DNA from: Caenorhabditis elegans
Lineage: Eukaryota; Nematoda; Chromadorea; Rhabditida; Rhabditidae
Direction of reading: 5' to 3'
Length of the DNA stretch: 64,000 bases
Assembly (NCBI RefSeq): GCF_000002985.6
Contig: NC_003283.11
Span: 11,532,001 to 11,596,000 of the forward strand
Numbering within the stretch: the stretch's first letter is position 1; each line of letters begins with the position of its first letter. A model generated the notes under the pieces. It was not told the DNA's origin, did not search any database, and saw only the letters and a list, made by a program, of their open reading frames with translations. Shown piece after piece: positions 34,889-47,072 of the stretch. A program made the translations under genes and the position numbers.

Positions 34889-37845
34889 TTATTCAAATTC
34901 GGCTCGATCAGGTAAAGATGCCAAGTGACGAATTGTGGGTCTTCCATGCGGACAGTTCTAAATAAAATGCAGTTTTTAGACTGTGAAAAATATAAAATAA
35001 TATTACCCATGGTTGATCTAGCTTCGCCAGATGACGAATAATTTGTGTCATTTCACGTTGATTCAATGGTTTTCCAATCATTACGGATTTTCTGCATGCT
35101 TTGGACGCAAAAATTTTACGAATACGAACTGGACGGTACATCTGATTAGGATATTGTGATACCACTGCCAGAATTTCTTCGAGATCTGTAAACAGGCGGA
35201 AATTTGAAAATTTTTTATTGATTTAAAACTACCACTATTCGTGAGTTGTTGATTTAGAAGCTCGGGCCTTGCAGTCAAAAATGTTTTAATGCATCCATCA
35301 TTTTCGCTGAATTCGAAATCGAAACCATTTGCGTGGAAAATGGGCAAATTCTCACGAATGATCAACTCTTGTACAGCTCCAAAACCAAGCGCAGTTGGCC
35401 TGAAATAATTTAAATTGAACAAATTTCACCAGGGCTTTAAGCTTTACATGAAAAGTGGCTGTTTAGTGAGTTTAGCACTGCTCTGAAGACGTTCAAAATT
35501 ATATTTTTCGTCGCTGGCATGCTGATCAACGATGAATAGATGACCACGTAGGCGGCAAATGATGAATCCGTGGTTGAATTGACCAATGATTTTCATTTTT
35601 GAAAAATCGTCTTTTCTTAAAAATATAATTCAAAACCAGAAAAATTTTTAAATCAATTACGTCAATGATCTGGATAATTGTCTCTCGGCATCATCATTCT
35701 CTTCTTTATTGATTTTTGTTGTTATTTCATTCAATACATCCTTTTCAGCAGATACTTCAGCTTCTTCTGTGTTATCGTCTGTTTCATCAGTTTTCGGCGA
35801 GTATGCTTCACGGAGCAACTTCATAGAGAATTTTATCTAAACAAGATATGGCTTTAAATCCGGTGGATCTTTTTTCGAGCAGAATCAGGAACTTACTTTC
35901 TGTTGAGGTCGCAGCGTAAAATATGATACTCTAGAATTTTGAGAAGTTTGAGAATCCTGTGAACATTGTGATTCATTTACATCTTGTGATTCTTGTGATT
36001 GCTCAAGAATTTCAATGTCATCGATCTCTCCAGCTTTTTTCAGTGGATTTTCTTCAATCACAGCACTTCTCAATTCTTCATCAGTGAGCTTCTTGTCTGA
36101 TTTCGAAGGGATCTTTTTGGAAACTTCTACTCTTTTTGGTTCCATCGTAAATGAGAAATTTTCCAGGCGCTGTGTTCTCGAGTTTGAAGTGGAAGGAACA
36201 CTATGAAATGGTTCAGTCCTTCTGATCATCGGACATGACTTTTTCGCTGGTGGTGATCTGTTTTCTTTCCGTTGTTTCAGAAGATCAGAAGTATTGAGTA
36301 GGGAATCTTCAGGATACGTGGAATTCAGAGTCGTGTTATTAAAATCATCTGGAGTCGACGATTTTGAAGACATGAAACTAAAATATGTTTTTTTTGTTAA
36401 ATGAAAACATATTCCTCTTCATACCTTGCATTGGAAAAACTTTGTTGAGAAAGATTCATAATTCTTCGATCTTCTACACTACTTCTCACTGTCGAGTGTG
36501 ATCCAACAATTTTCAAATAAGTCTTCATCATTGATGCTCGAACCACTGCAAGCAAATGCCGTTCTTTCTCCAACATAACTGTTTTCTTATCGGGTGTTAC
36601 ATTAACGTCGATTTTTTCTAAAAAATTAGTAAAATTCAAATTTAAATATTCCTAGATTCTTCGAACCGGGTGGAACATCGATGAAGAGAACAATGATCGG
36701 GTATTGTTTTTTGTTGAATTGCTTATAAACATCGTTGATAACACTGCAGACCTAAATTTTTAAATAAATTAAAATATTCGAATACTCTAAAAATCATACT
36801 CTTGAATATTCCACAGGCCTATTGTTGATATAAACAAATTGACGATCAGATGTTCCACGACCGCATCCATGTTCACAGCTACTAACAAAACCACGAATCC
36901 TGAAAATGAGAGTAAATCTCAAAAAAATCACCAAAAATGAACAAAAATACTTGAAAAGGTCGAAAAAATGCATTTCCTCCATTGGAACCGAGTGGATTGT
37001 CATAATCTCTACATCTGGCTGGTTTTGTTGAATAGGAATCAGTCCTGACCCTATTTTCGAATTTTCAATCTTGCGGGCGATACCAAACAAATTTGCAACG
37101 ACGTCTTGAATTGATGTAGTTCCTCCTGGAGTGCAAATTAGATTGGTTTTCTTTCCATTGATATTATTTGTGCAAAGTATTTTAATGTGAGGGCAGAGGA
37201 GAGCAAACGATTGAACAGTGCTTAATAATTTAACGAATTCTCTTTTTTGACTTCTTTCCAGCTCTTTTCGACGCACAGGAAGAGTCTCAAAAAGTTTATT
37301 CACAATAATCGTAGTTCCAAGTTCTCTAGCAGCAGATTGACGGCAAATGATATTTCCAGAATGATCGTAAGTGAGTCGAGTGCCAATTTCAGTGTCTGAT
37401 GCACGTGTGAAGATACTGACTGAGCTGAAAATAACGATATAATCTTGTTCAAATGTCAGCTCTTACCTTACAGTACAGAGAGCATTTAAAGCTTCTCCTC
37501 TGAATCCCAATGTAGCTAATTTATCAAAATCGGAAAATTGTGTGAGTTTCGATGTAGAATGTGGTTTACAGAGTGCGTCAAAGTTTCTTGCTTCAATTCC
37601 GGAGCCGTTATCCTGAACTTCTATACTTTCAAAACCATTATTCTTTACGCGGATATCGATAATTGTCGAACCAGCATCGATTGAATTGTCGATTAACTGC
37701 CGAATTGCACTTGACAAGCTGACAACAACCTAGAAAACGTGAAGTTTTAAATAAAAATGTTACGAATTGGCTGAAAAAGTACCTGGGCGGTTGTCAATCG
37801 TTCTGCTACTTCCTTTGATATTCGTTCAATTTTATTTTGCGACAT
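34889..37845 (-). CDS. pms-2: MutL-family mismatch repair endonuclease subunit PMS2
   Basis: Minus-strand exons, high to low: 37783-37845, 37467-37729, 36951-37424, 36800-36899, 36667-36751, 36425-36617, 35897-36377, 35661-35836, 35448-35615, 35233-35399, 35007-35185 and 34889-34957, giving 805 aa. The N-terminal GHKL ATPase has [16 protein letters not shown] and [14 protein letters not shown] Ser/Gln-rich disordered linker follows. The C-terminal domain has [12 protein letters not shown] (residues 642-653), the PMS2-type endonuclease motif, then [12 protein letters not shown] and [12 protein letters not shown], which bind the active-site metal. It is expected to pair with MLH-1 and nick DNA during mismatch repair. 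Oddity: ATPase motif I reads [11 protein letters not shown], with Gln at residue 32 where the family has the catalytic Glu. Confidence 0.92.
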
Positions 37846-38475
37846 TTTAGCAAAATAACTAAGAGAAACTGAATAATTCAAAAAGAAAATAGAAAGTTAT
37901 AAAAACTTTTTGTGGAAAAAATGCGTTTAAATTTGCCTCATTCGACATGTTCTCAACTGAGCGCGATTGCTTTTCTGAAGGACACTACAGTTTCGGAGAA
38001 CCAAATCTGTTGCAAATCATGAGAAAGATAAATACACAATTTCCAATAAATAACTGAGAACTTACATATTCTTCCGTGGATTAGTTCTGGAAGCATGATC
38101 ATAGAACAAATTCCGATCAATGAACAATTTCCAACATGCTTCGCTTGTATGTTCTATTCGGAACATTTGAATGTGATAGGTATTCATTTTATCAAACTAT
38201 GATAAGATTTACACATAGTTGAATATTATTTTTCCCATGTCTTACTGAAGTAAAATATTCTGATCATTTTTTCAATGTAGATGTCTCATCCAAAAATAAT
38301 GAATAAAAATGATGATTAAACGAAAAACATATGACTTTGTTTTATTGCAAATAGTTTTGAGAGATAGTTTCCCTGAACCCGATGATCTGATATTTCTCCC
38401 GAGACACTTGCTTCTATCTCTCTCTTACCACTTGTGACACTCGCACACGTTTTCTTTCAAAAATTGATTTTCAAA
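37846..38475. promoter_or_regulatory. divergent promoter region between pms-2 and nhr
   Basis: A 630-nt gap between two divergently transcribed genes, without coding sequence. It must hold both 5' UTRs and promoters. CT-rich stretches at 38400-38450 lie upstream of the nhr start. No motif could be named with confidence. Confidence 0.45.
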
Positions 38476-40322
38476 ATGCAGTTCGAGGAGCTATGCCTGG
38501 TATGTAATGATCTATCAAGTGGATATCATTATGGAGTTCCATCTTGTAATGGATGGTAAGTTTTTTATATTGGAATTTGTTTTTTTTAAAGAACAGTTAG
38601 AAGTTATCTTTACTATCACAATAAAGTGTATTATTTGTGTTTCAATGGTCTTGTGCTTTCAAACTCTGCAAAAACCAAACGATGAAAAATAGTGAGCAAA
38701 TTTTATTGAAATATTATGGAATATGGAATATGGAACATGGAATATTATTCTTTAAGATTTTTTTTCAAAATTTCCTTTCTCTTTAAGTATTCTAAAGAGC
38801 TTGTGGCTATGTGCTAGGATATGTGCCTAGAACTTAACTTGAATTTTGTTTTTTTTCAACATTTTTCAGCAAAACGTTCTTCCGCCGAACAATAATGAAA
38901 AAACAGCTCTTCGTCTGTCAACACGAGAAAAATTGTCCAGTTGACAAAAGTATCCGATGTGCGTGCCGTTTTTGTCGATTCGAAAAATGTATTCAAGTTG
39001 GAATGGATAAATCTGCACTACAAGCATCAAGAGATCGGATTGGATACACAAAAAGAACGAGAAAACCTAAAACGAAAGATGTATCATTTAGTAGTTCAAG
39101 TGAAATGTCTCCAGGAAGTTATTTTGCTGAATCTCCTGGATATGCTCAAAAAGCATTTGAAACATATTGGAGCTATGTAGTCAGTAGAGAAAAAGCGTGA
39201 GTAATAGTAATACATATCGAAAAGTGAAGTCTCGGCATTGCAGATCTAATGAAATGCGTCTGTCAGATTATCTACCAAAGAGAAGTTTGAAAGAAGCCCT
39301 GTGCTCAAAAAGTTTATTAAATGATCCGATATTTTTAAGCAAGTATGCTCTTCCAGTGAGATATTATTGAATTCAAATAGACAATCAGTATAGAATATTT
39401 CAGAGCTCCAAACATACTTATACATCATTGAGGTTTATTACACAAACTGACTATCATTATTGGCACGAGAGAGACTGGTTTGTGCTGACGGAATATGCAA
39501 AAACGTTTAAAATTTTTGAAGCCCTTTCGTATGCTGACAAGGTAAAACTTTTTTTGGTATTGAAATAGTTATAATTATTATTAAATGAAGTGAGCATGCA
39601 ACTTTAAAACGTATTCTCTGGAGATGTTCGAAACTCGATACAATTTCATTTTTCAGGCTGAATTAGTACGGCACTCTGCAATCACTTTACCAGCTTTAAA
39701 CCAAGTTTACAACTCTCCAGACCATGGGCTGGATACTGTTGTATTTCCAGATGGAACATATTATGATAGAACACATGAACCAACCAGGTATAATATTCAA
39801 TCTTAAAACCATAAAAATTTTTGCTCCAATTTCAGACCTTCTGGATTGAACAGGAAAAAATATCAGGTTCTTGATTTAGTTTTGAAACCATTCAGAGAAA
39901 TTGATATAAATTTCAATGAATTTGCTGCGTTCAAAGCAATCACGTTTTTGAATCCAGGTTAGTTCGAAGTTTCTGTTAAATTTAAATTTATTTTGATAGA
40001 TTCCAGACGCTGATGTTTCTCTCCAAGCAAAGTTGGCAATAAATGAGGAACGAATATCTGTAACTAAACAACTTTATGACTATATGGTGAGAAACGATGG
40101 AATTGAAAAAGCTATAAAAAGGTACTAAAATTATTATCAAGCTAAATTTGTTAAGTTCTAAAGATTTACAGATTTAGCCGTCTAATTCTCATTGGAACTT
40201 CGATGTCGAAAATGGCTTGTGAATCGAAAGAAGCTGTTTGGATCGCTGATTTCTTTGAAAATATTGGATATACTAGTTTTGCAAAAGAACTTTTCTTTGG
40301 CGATTATGATTCAGATGTATAA
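38476..40322 (+). CDS. nhr-68: nuclear hormone receptor (nematode-expanded type), copy 1
   Basis: Exons: 38476-38555, 38870-39196, 39244-39355, 39404-39541, 39657-39787, 39836-39957, 40007-40121 and 40172-40322, giving 391 aa. The DNA-binding domain starts at residue 7: CLVC, GYHYGVPSCNGC, P-box CNGCKTFFRRT, then C-x5-C-x9-C-x2-C ending CRFCRFEKC and VGMDKSALQASRDRIGYTKR. A Ser-rich hinge leads to a helical ligand-binding domain of about 270 residues. It is a presumed transcription factor acting in the nucleus. All introns align with the next gene, which is a tandem duplicate. The symbol is from memory of the locus next to pms-2; nhr-68 is reported to act in propionate metabolism. The assignment of symbols between the two copies could be swapped. 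Confidence 0.85.
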
Positions 40323-41459
40323 ATTACTTGTGTGAAGTTAATATTTATGAATTATTTGAACAAAAAACATGAAGCGTATCATTTTCAGGACACGCCGCAC
40401 CCAAAAAGCTACTTCGTATTAATATACAATTTTCGAATACTAGAAAATACGATTCGGGAGGGATTAAAAATTCAATATTTTAACGAGAAAATATTAATAA
40501 TGGAATTTATTACTCTAAAATATTTATTCTTAAAGTTTCTATCAAGATTTTGATTATATGTTCAGAGGAGCTAAATTTTCAAATAATACGTGCAACGGCA
40601 ATAACAGTTTTTGTTATTTCTTTTCAGAGCTATACCAAAGAAAACATGTTTCATATTTTAACTTTTCGAGGCCCGCTATTTACTGCAGTATCCATATATT
40701 CTCCAAAACGATACAGTTTTTAAGCTATGAGAATAAATATTGAACGGTAATTTTAAGAAATTCTTAAATACATACCAGTACTATTGAAATACAGTTTTAG
40801 AAGTTCCGGTGTTAAAACAGAAGAAAAAAGAAGTGAACATTGCCTCCTGTGAAATGATAACACACGTGTGTTTTGATCGTATTGATTCTTTGAAATGACC
40901 CTGCAATTAGGAACAGATAAGATCAAAAGAAACACGGACTCACAATGTACCTCCATCTATTTCTCATATCGATGTTTGGTTCACTGAACGATAAGAAACA
41001 CGTGTAAACTGCATTTCTGTAAGAGACAGGAGAACATGATCACAGTTCACTTTGTGGACACTGATTATCATCTCTCCGTTTTGTTTTCTCTTTTTCAACT
41101 GCACCATGTGTTTTATTTGTTGCAGTAGACGAATTGAATGTCTTTATTTCGGGTACATATTTATGGAGTGTTGAGTATCTTTTGATTTGTGTACTTATCT
41201 CTAAAATTATAACATGTGTACATTTTAAGATGTTGACTTTTATCGCCTGCTGGAATTAATGCATCATTTGTTTCATTCTATCTTTGTACCCAGTTCATTT
41301 TCATCTTTCTTTCTTTCCTGCATTTTCTTTGCACACAGAATTCTGAAATTTAAACTAATAAAAATATGTAGTTTAAATTAAATTGTTTACCTTTTTTCAA
41401 ATTTGAGCTCCGTTTTTTGAATAAATGTTTTATTGACAGCCGGTTCTAATCCTCCGTCA
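40323..41459. other. intergenic between the two nhr genes
   Basis: No coding exon consistent with either neighbour. The last 400 nt are T/C-rich. The 1.1-kb spacing and lack of a nearby downstream acceptor argue against an operon and for separate promoters. Confidence 0.5.
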
Positions 41460-43554
41460 ATGGAGAACAAAGAGGTTTGCCTTGTTTGCCAAGATTTTTC
41501 AAGCGGATATCATTATGGAATACCTTCATGTAATGGATGGTAAGAATTTATATCATGTTTAGCCCACAAATATTCTAATTTAGCAAGACCTTCTTCCGTC
41601 GTACAGTGATGAAAAAACAAAAGTTTGTATGCCAATTCGATCAAAACTGCCCTGTTGATAAAAGCATCCGATGTGCATGCAGATTTTGCCGTTTCGAAAA
41701 ATGCTTGAAGGTAGGAATGGACAAGACTTCTCTTCAAGCATCAAGAGATCCAATTGGTTATACTAAAAGAAACAAGAAGACTTTACGGCACCCAATGAAT
41801 GAATTGAGCGGTGATGAATCGAATAGTTGTACACCAGACAGACAGTTATCTCCTCTTCGGTCGTTTGAGAACAGTTTGAATTTTCTTGCCGTGAGGGAGA
41901 GATCGTAAGTTATATTTGTGATTTTATAATTAAAATCGCGTTGAAAAAGTTTCTGAAAAATTGTTAAAACAAACTAAAATTTACAAAATTTAACCGATTT
42001 CAAAAATTATAACACAAACTCTGACTCTAAATTTTTTCATGAAAAAGAAGTTACAAGATTCTCAGTTTTTACAATTGTCTTAACTTGCAGAGCAAATGAA
42101 CTTCGAATGTCTTCATATCTTCCAAAACGAAGTCTGAAGCAAGCACTTTGCTCAAAACCTCTCATTAATGATCCTATTTTCATGAGTAAACATGCAACAG
42201 TGGTAATTAATTTTCGAATTGATCAATTAAAATTGCAAGAGATATTCTTTCAGTCACCTCGTCATACTTTTGAAAAACTGAGATTTATCACTCAAGATGA
42301 TTATCATTACTGGCACGAGAGAGATTGGTTCGTTCTCACTGAATATGCAAAAACGTTCAAGGTTTTTAAGAATATGCCATATCATGATAAAGTGAGGTTT
42401 TAATTGAATCTGTCTTCAAATATATAAGTTTAATGCAGTATGGTTTTGATATAACAATTTTATTTTTGAAAGTCGACCCTGGAGTAATTTCAAAAGTTAT
42501 TAGCAACTTGGAAAAATTAGAGAAAAAATGCAGCTTTAGTTTAGCTGTTAAAAATTATTAAATTATACACTTCCGTAAAAATATGTTGTGAATTTTTAGG
42601 AAGTCTTATTATAAAACTCAATTTTTGGAGATATGCTGATTTCAAGCAATACTATTAAACGATAGTTTAATTGTTTTTTTTTTCAAATTAAATTTATTGA
42701 ATTATCATTTCCATTTCGAATACTGTATAGATCACATATTGAACTCTATCGTATTCTGGGCGGTACTTTCCAATAAAAAATATTATTTCAGACGGAATTA
42801 GTTTGCCATGCAGCTATTGTCATTCCTGTTCTCAATCAAGTTTATAATTCCCCAGATTATGGGCTTGATACCGTAGTATTTCCGGATGGAACATATTATG
42901 ATAGAACTCATGAACCTACAAGGTACCCCATTCATAACTTAGAAAATTTAACTTTTAGATTATTTCAGACCAGCTGGACTTAACCGCAAGAAGTACCAAG
43001 TGCTAGATCTTGTTTTGAAACCGTTTAGAGAAATGGAAATTAATTTCAATGAATTTGCAGCATTTAAAGCAATCACATTTTTAAATCCAGGTAAACATTG
43101 AATTATTTCTGAGAGACTCACTTTATAATTTTTTAAGATGCGGATATTTCCCTTGAATCAAAACATGCAATTAATGAGGAACGTGTTTTAATCACAAAAC
43201 AATTGTATGCGTATATGGTACAGAAGGACGGGTTGGAGAAAGCAATTTACAGGTGCGCTTTGATAGATTTTGTAAAATAAATACTTGATTAGAAATGTGC
43301 TATAAAGAATCTGTTGGTCATGACTAATAACTTTTTTATGTAGGCATTCATGCAGACATTTTAATGGCTGTGATTGATTTACCTGACAATTGTCCATAAT
43401 ATAAAGAATTTTCAGATTTGGGCGATTAATTCTTATGGGTACTTCAATGTCAAAAATGGCTTGTGAATCAAAGGAAGCTGTTTGGATTGCTGATTTCTTT
43501 GAAAATATTGGTTTCACGTCTTTTGCAAAGGAGCTAATTTTTGGAGATCACTAA
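41460..43554 (+). CDS. nhr-101: nuclear hormone receptor (nematode-expanded type), copy 2
   Basis: Exons: 41460-41539, 41584-41904, 42091-42202, 42254-42391, 42792-42922, 42969-43090, 43138-43252 and 43416-43554, giving 385 aa. The DNA-binding domain has CLVC, GYHYGIPSCNGCKTFFRRT and CRFCRFEKC; the P-box equals that of copy 1, so both may bind similar half-sites. The ligand domain shares long blocks such as HYWHERDW, VVFPDGTYYDRTHEPTR and SMSKMACESKEAVWIADFF. The hinge (residues about 90-130) and the extreme C-terminus differ most. Six of the eight exons have the same length in both copies; only exon 2 and the last exon differ. One acceptor is TTTTTTAAG. The symbol is from memory and may be swapped with copy 1. 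Confidence 0.83.
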
Positions 43555-44630
43555 TTCTGCTCCCAAGTTTTATGATCTCATAATTTATGTTCAGTTATTT
43601 TTTTCAGTTTAAGGAATCGTTTTAAATATGCGATTTCAGTTTATCGTTAATGATGTTTCAAATGTTCTATAAAACCACAAAATTCTAATAAAATTAATTT
43701 TCACTCCTATTTTTGTTAAGAAATCAATTCTAAATTTCAATTCTAATCACAACAGTGATCTTTAGTTTTATTTTAATGTAAATCGATTTTCATTTATTCT
43801 GTGAACCAAACATTTTTAACTAGTATTAAACTTGGCATTTGATGGTAATTTGTAGCATCCTTTGAAAAACGATCGTGAATATGTAGCTAAATTCTCGAAA
43901 AAGTAATACCAACATTTTTCTAGTATAACTTGGAATTCCGTTTGCAATTTCCCCATTTTTATTTGAAATAGTAAGTTATCATCTTTACAAAACCGCAACA
44001 TCGCTGACAAAAACTTGGTAATTTTATGAGGTTTTTCAAATATTTCACATAAATCTGCTTCTGAATACCGAGCCTATCGAACACCATATCATTCATATTA
44101 GGAGTCGGCGTGTTTTGGCCAGACACAATTGTGTGTTCAGTTCCTTGTAGACGTTTATTAATCTATTGAGGTGATATTGTTAACAGTATTTGGAATAAAA
44201 ATCCGTTTAACAATTTGTAATCAAATCAAAACATATAAATATATGATTTTTTATGACCCTGATAATTTTTCTCTAACTTTTTTTCGAATATTTTTTTACT
44301 CTTTAAATTTGCAAAGGAAATTTTTTTTAGCTATTAGTTGTATTATTCTCACTTTGTTGTTTTCAAATAGATTCAAAAATCAAAATTTGCAACAAACTAG
44401 CTTTTTTGAAAAACATTTTTGCTTATTACGTTACATGCATGCCCATCTCTTTTGCCTTTTATTCACTTTTTTAGGAAATTTTTTCTGATCTCAGTCAGCT
44501 TTGAATTTTTTAAATGTGTTTATAACTTTAGAGCAATACAGTGAAAATGCTGTCGTAAAAACAATTGAAATGAGGAAATATTTGTGGTGTATTCTTTTAC
44601 TTTGCTAAAAAGTTTAGGAATTTGCAGAAA
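43555..44630. other. AT-rich intergenic region
   Basis: The 3' UTR of the second nhr gene, then about 900 nt of very AT-rich sequence with only random open frames. No repeat was recognised. Confidence 0.45.
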
Positions 44631-45911
44631 ATGACAGAAGCCTTCAATTATACAAATGTGTTTTCGGAGTCATTTGCAATTTTTCAATAGTCTACGTATT
44701 TTTGAAGAAAAGCCCTGAGAAGACTGCATTCAATACAATTGGATTCTTCCGTTCAGTATCTAATATAATTATTCTTACAATTTCTTTCCTAATTAATTTT
44801 CTCCCAACAACTCTACTGTAAGTTAATTTTTGTTTAGTTGCAACTTGTTGGAAACAAAATTACTGTTTGCAGAGGAAATTCTCTTTATTCGCCAGTTGTT
44901 GAGTCTTGGCTCATAAATATTTCTAACACATTGTATTTGGGAAATGAATATCAAATTGTGTTAATAGCACTAAATCGATTTTGTGCAGTATTCTTCCCAT
45001 TTAAATATTCCCAAATATTTTCCGTTTCAAATACAACAGTAGTATTGTTTTTTATTTACATTTATCGAATTCTGAGAAGAATATGCGAACTATTGCCACT
45101 TTCAGGTAACTTATAGTTTCAAAAAAAAAAACTTTTTTTGCTATAAAATTAGTCATTTGGTTGATCCTGGACGGTAGCCAAATTTGTGATTTCATGATAT
45201 AGAGATAATTACCTACAAAACCGAATTTCGGTTATTTAATTTTTATATTTACACTAAATCGAGAATAAAGTCAAAAATAGAACATTTCAGCTGTCGGTTG
45301 TTATGCACTGTATTCCCCAAAAGATCTTGCATGGAATTTCGATCCATCTTCACATTGTGAATGGTTTGGCGGAGCTTTGGAAGAGATAACATATACGTTT
45401 ATTGTTACATCAGTATTGAACATTATCACTTTGGCCAAAATAATATATTTTTACGGAGTACGATTTGAATTTCAAAATATAAAACCTACACAAATTTCAG
45501 AGAAGAACATCAAATGCAGACAAGGATTTAAAAAAGAGAATGCGGAAAAATACAATTAACTTTTTGCAAACAATTTTTCCAGATTCTCTATATCTTATTG
45601 ACATGTCATTCACTTTTAAAATAAGGTTATTGATATATTCTCTGAAAGAAAAATGCGAATATTTTTCAGTTCCTGGAGTACTCATCGTATATGGACTTAT
45701 ATCAGTGGAGCACTTATTTGGGAATGCTTACACGCTTTCGATGGGTGGGAGCATACATCATTCACACTAATTATTTTTTAATTTCAGATTTGTGATGGTA
45801 ATGTTTCATGATCAAGTGTCAATTTTCAAACGAGAGAAGATAAATGTTTCTGGTAATGCAATATTCCAGTCATCGCGGCAGAAAATTAAAATATCTGTGC
45901 CATTAAACTGA
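44631..45911 (+). pseudogene. srx-family receptor with exon 1 fused out of frame to exon 2 (copy F)
   Basis: Segments: 44631-44654 (start of exon 1), 44654-44817 (exon 2), 44873-45105, 45291-45457, 45501-45625, 45670-45744 and 45788-45911. MTEAFNYT matches the first codons of sister copies (EYNYT), but the remaining exon-1 codons and intron 1 are gone. Exon 2 (KCVFGVICNFSIVYVF) starts immediately, one frame out. Exons 3-7 are open and normally spliced, with LGNEYQIVLIALNRF, MRKNTINFLQTIFPDSLYLID and HAFDGFVMVMFHD. The last motif has His for Asn. A simple deletion at 44654 explains the state. Confidence 0.72.
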
Positions 45912-46145
45912 ATTCATCGAAATAAAGATTACATGTATACTTTTATTTTAAAAATTGACCCATTTCTAAATACGTTTTAAAGAGTTTCAGAAATTAGCAC
46001 AGCGTCGAAAATATAAAGAGTTTCACATCTGTTTCTGAAAAATCTGAAATATATGTCAGCAACTGTTTGGCTACTGTCAGAAATTAGAGTGAAAATTTTA
46101 TGTACATTATTGTTTTCATAATTTAAAATGTTTCAAAATTATTTA
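45912..46145. other. intergenic, AT-rich
   Basis: 3' flank of srx F up to the palindromic element. Nothing seen. Confidence 0.4.
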
Positions 46146-47072
46146 TTAGGTCTCCAAATAAGTTCCGGGTCTAAATTGATAACTTTGTTCGCTGCGTATC
46201 GATTTTTATGAAACTTTGAGAATTTATGTTATCAACCATGATCTTTCATTTGAACAACATTTGAACAACATTTACGAACAACACAACATTTTTTGACCAC
46301 CCCAAGTGCCCAAACTCGGAGCCAATTTTTTCAGGCATTTTCTGATCTCGCTTCTTTTCAGCTTTCAATTGAGCTTTGTGTGCGGCTTTTGCTTTGTTTA
46401 AAATACATTATTAGGAAACAACAAAAGTTTGGAAAAAAATCAGTCCAAAAAAAATTTTTTTTGGTTGGTAGTCAAAAAATCTTCAAAAAAATGTTTGTCG
46501 AAAAGTCTAGATTTTTCCTACAAAAATGATGTAACCAAATGTAAACTATTTTTACACATACAAAACATATCAATTTAGATCGATACACTAAAATGATAGT
46601 AGAAAATATAATTTTATCGGATAATTTTTGAGTTTTTTAAATATTTCTTGAGATTCAAATGTTTAACTCATATGATTTATATGTGTAAAATAGATTACAC
46701 TTGGTTACATCATTTTTGTAGGAAAAATATAGAATTTTCGACAAAAATTTTGTTGAAGATTTTTTGACGACCAACCAAAAGCATTTTTTTTTGACGGATT
46801 TTTTTCCAAACTTTTGTTGTTTTTTAATAATGTATTTTAAACAAAGCAAAATCCGCACACAAAGCTCAATTGAAAGTTGAAAAGAAGCGAGATCAGAAAA
46901 GTGCCTGAAAAAATTGGCTCCGAGTTAGGGCTCTTGGGGTGGTCAAAAAATTTTGTGACTAATGTCAAATGAAAGATCATGGTTGATAACATAAATTTCC
47001 AAAGTTTCATAAAAATCGATACGCAGCGAACAAAGTTATCAATTTTGACCCGGAACTTATTTGGAGACCTAA
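46146..47072. mobile_element. mariner-like foldback element with arms of about 420 nt
   Basis: The left arm from 46146 (TTAGGTCTCCAAATAAG...) is repeated in inverse at the right end (...CTTATTTGGAGACCTAA). TA dinucleotides flank both sides (46144-46145 and 47073-47074). The arms stay complementary inward to about 46565 and 46678, with a loop of about 110 nt. No transposase is encoded. The TTAGGTY... terminus and TA target fit a Tc1/mariner-type non-autonomous element. Confidence 0.8.
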
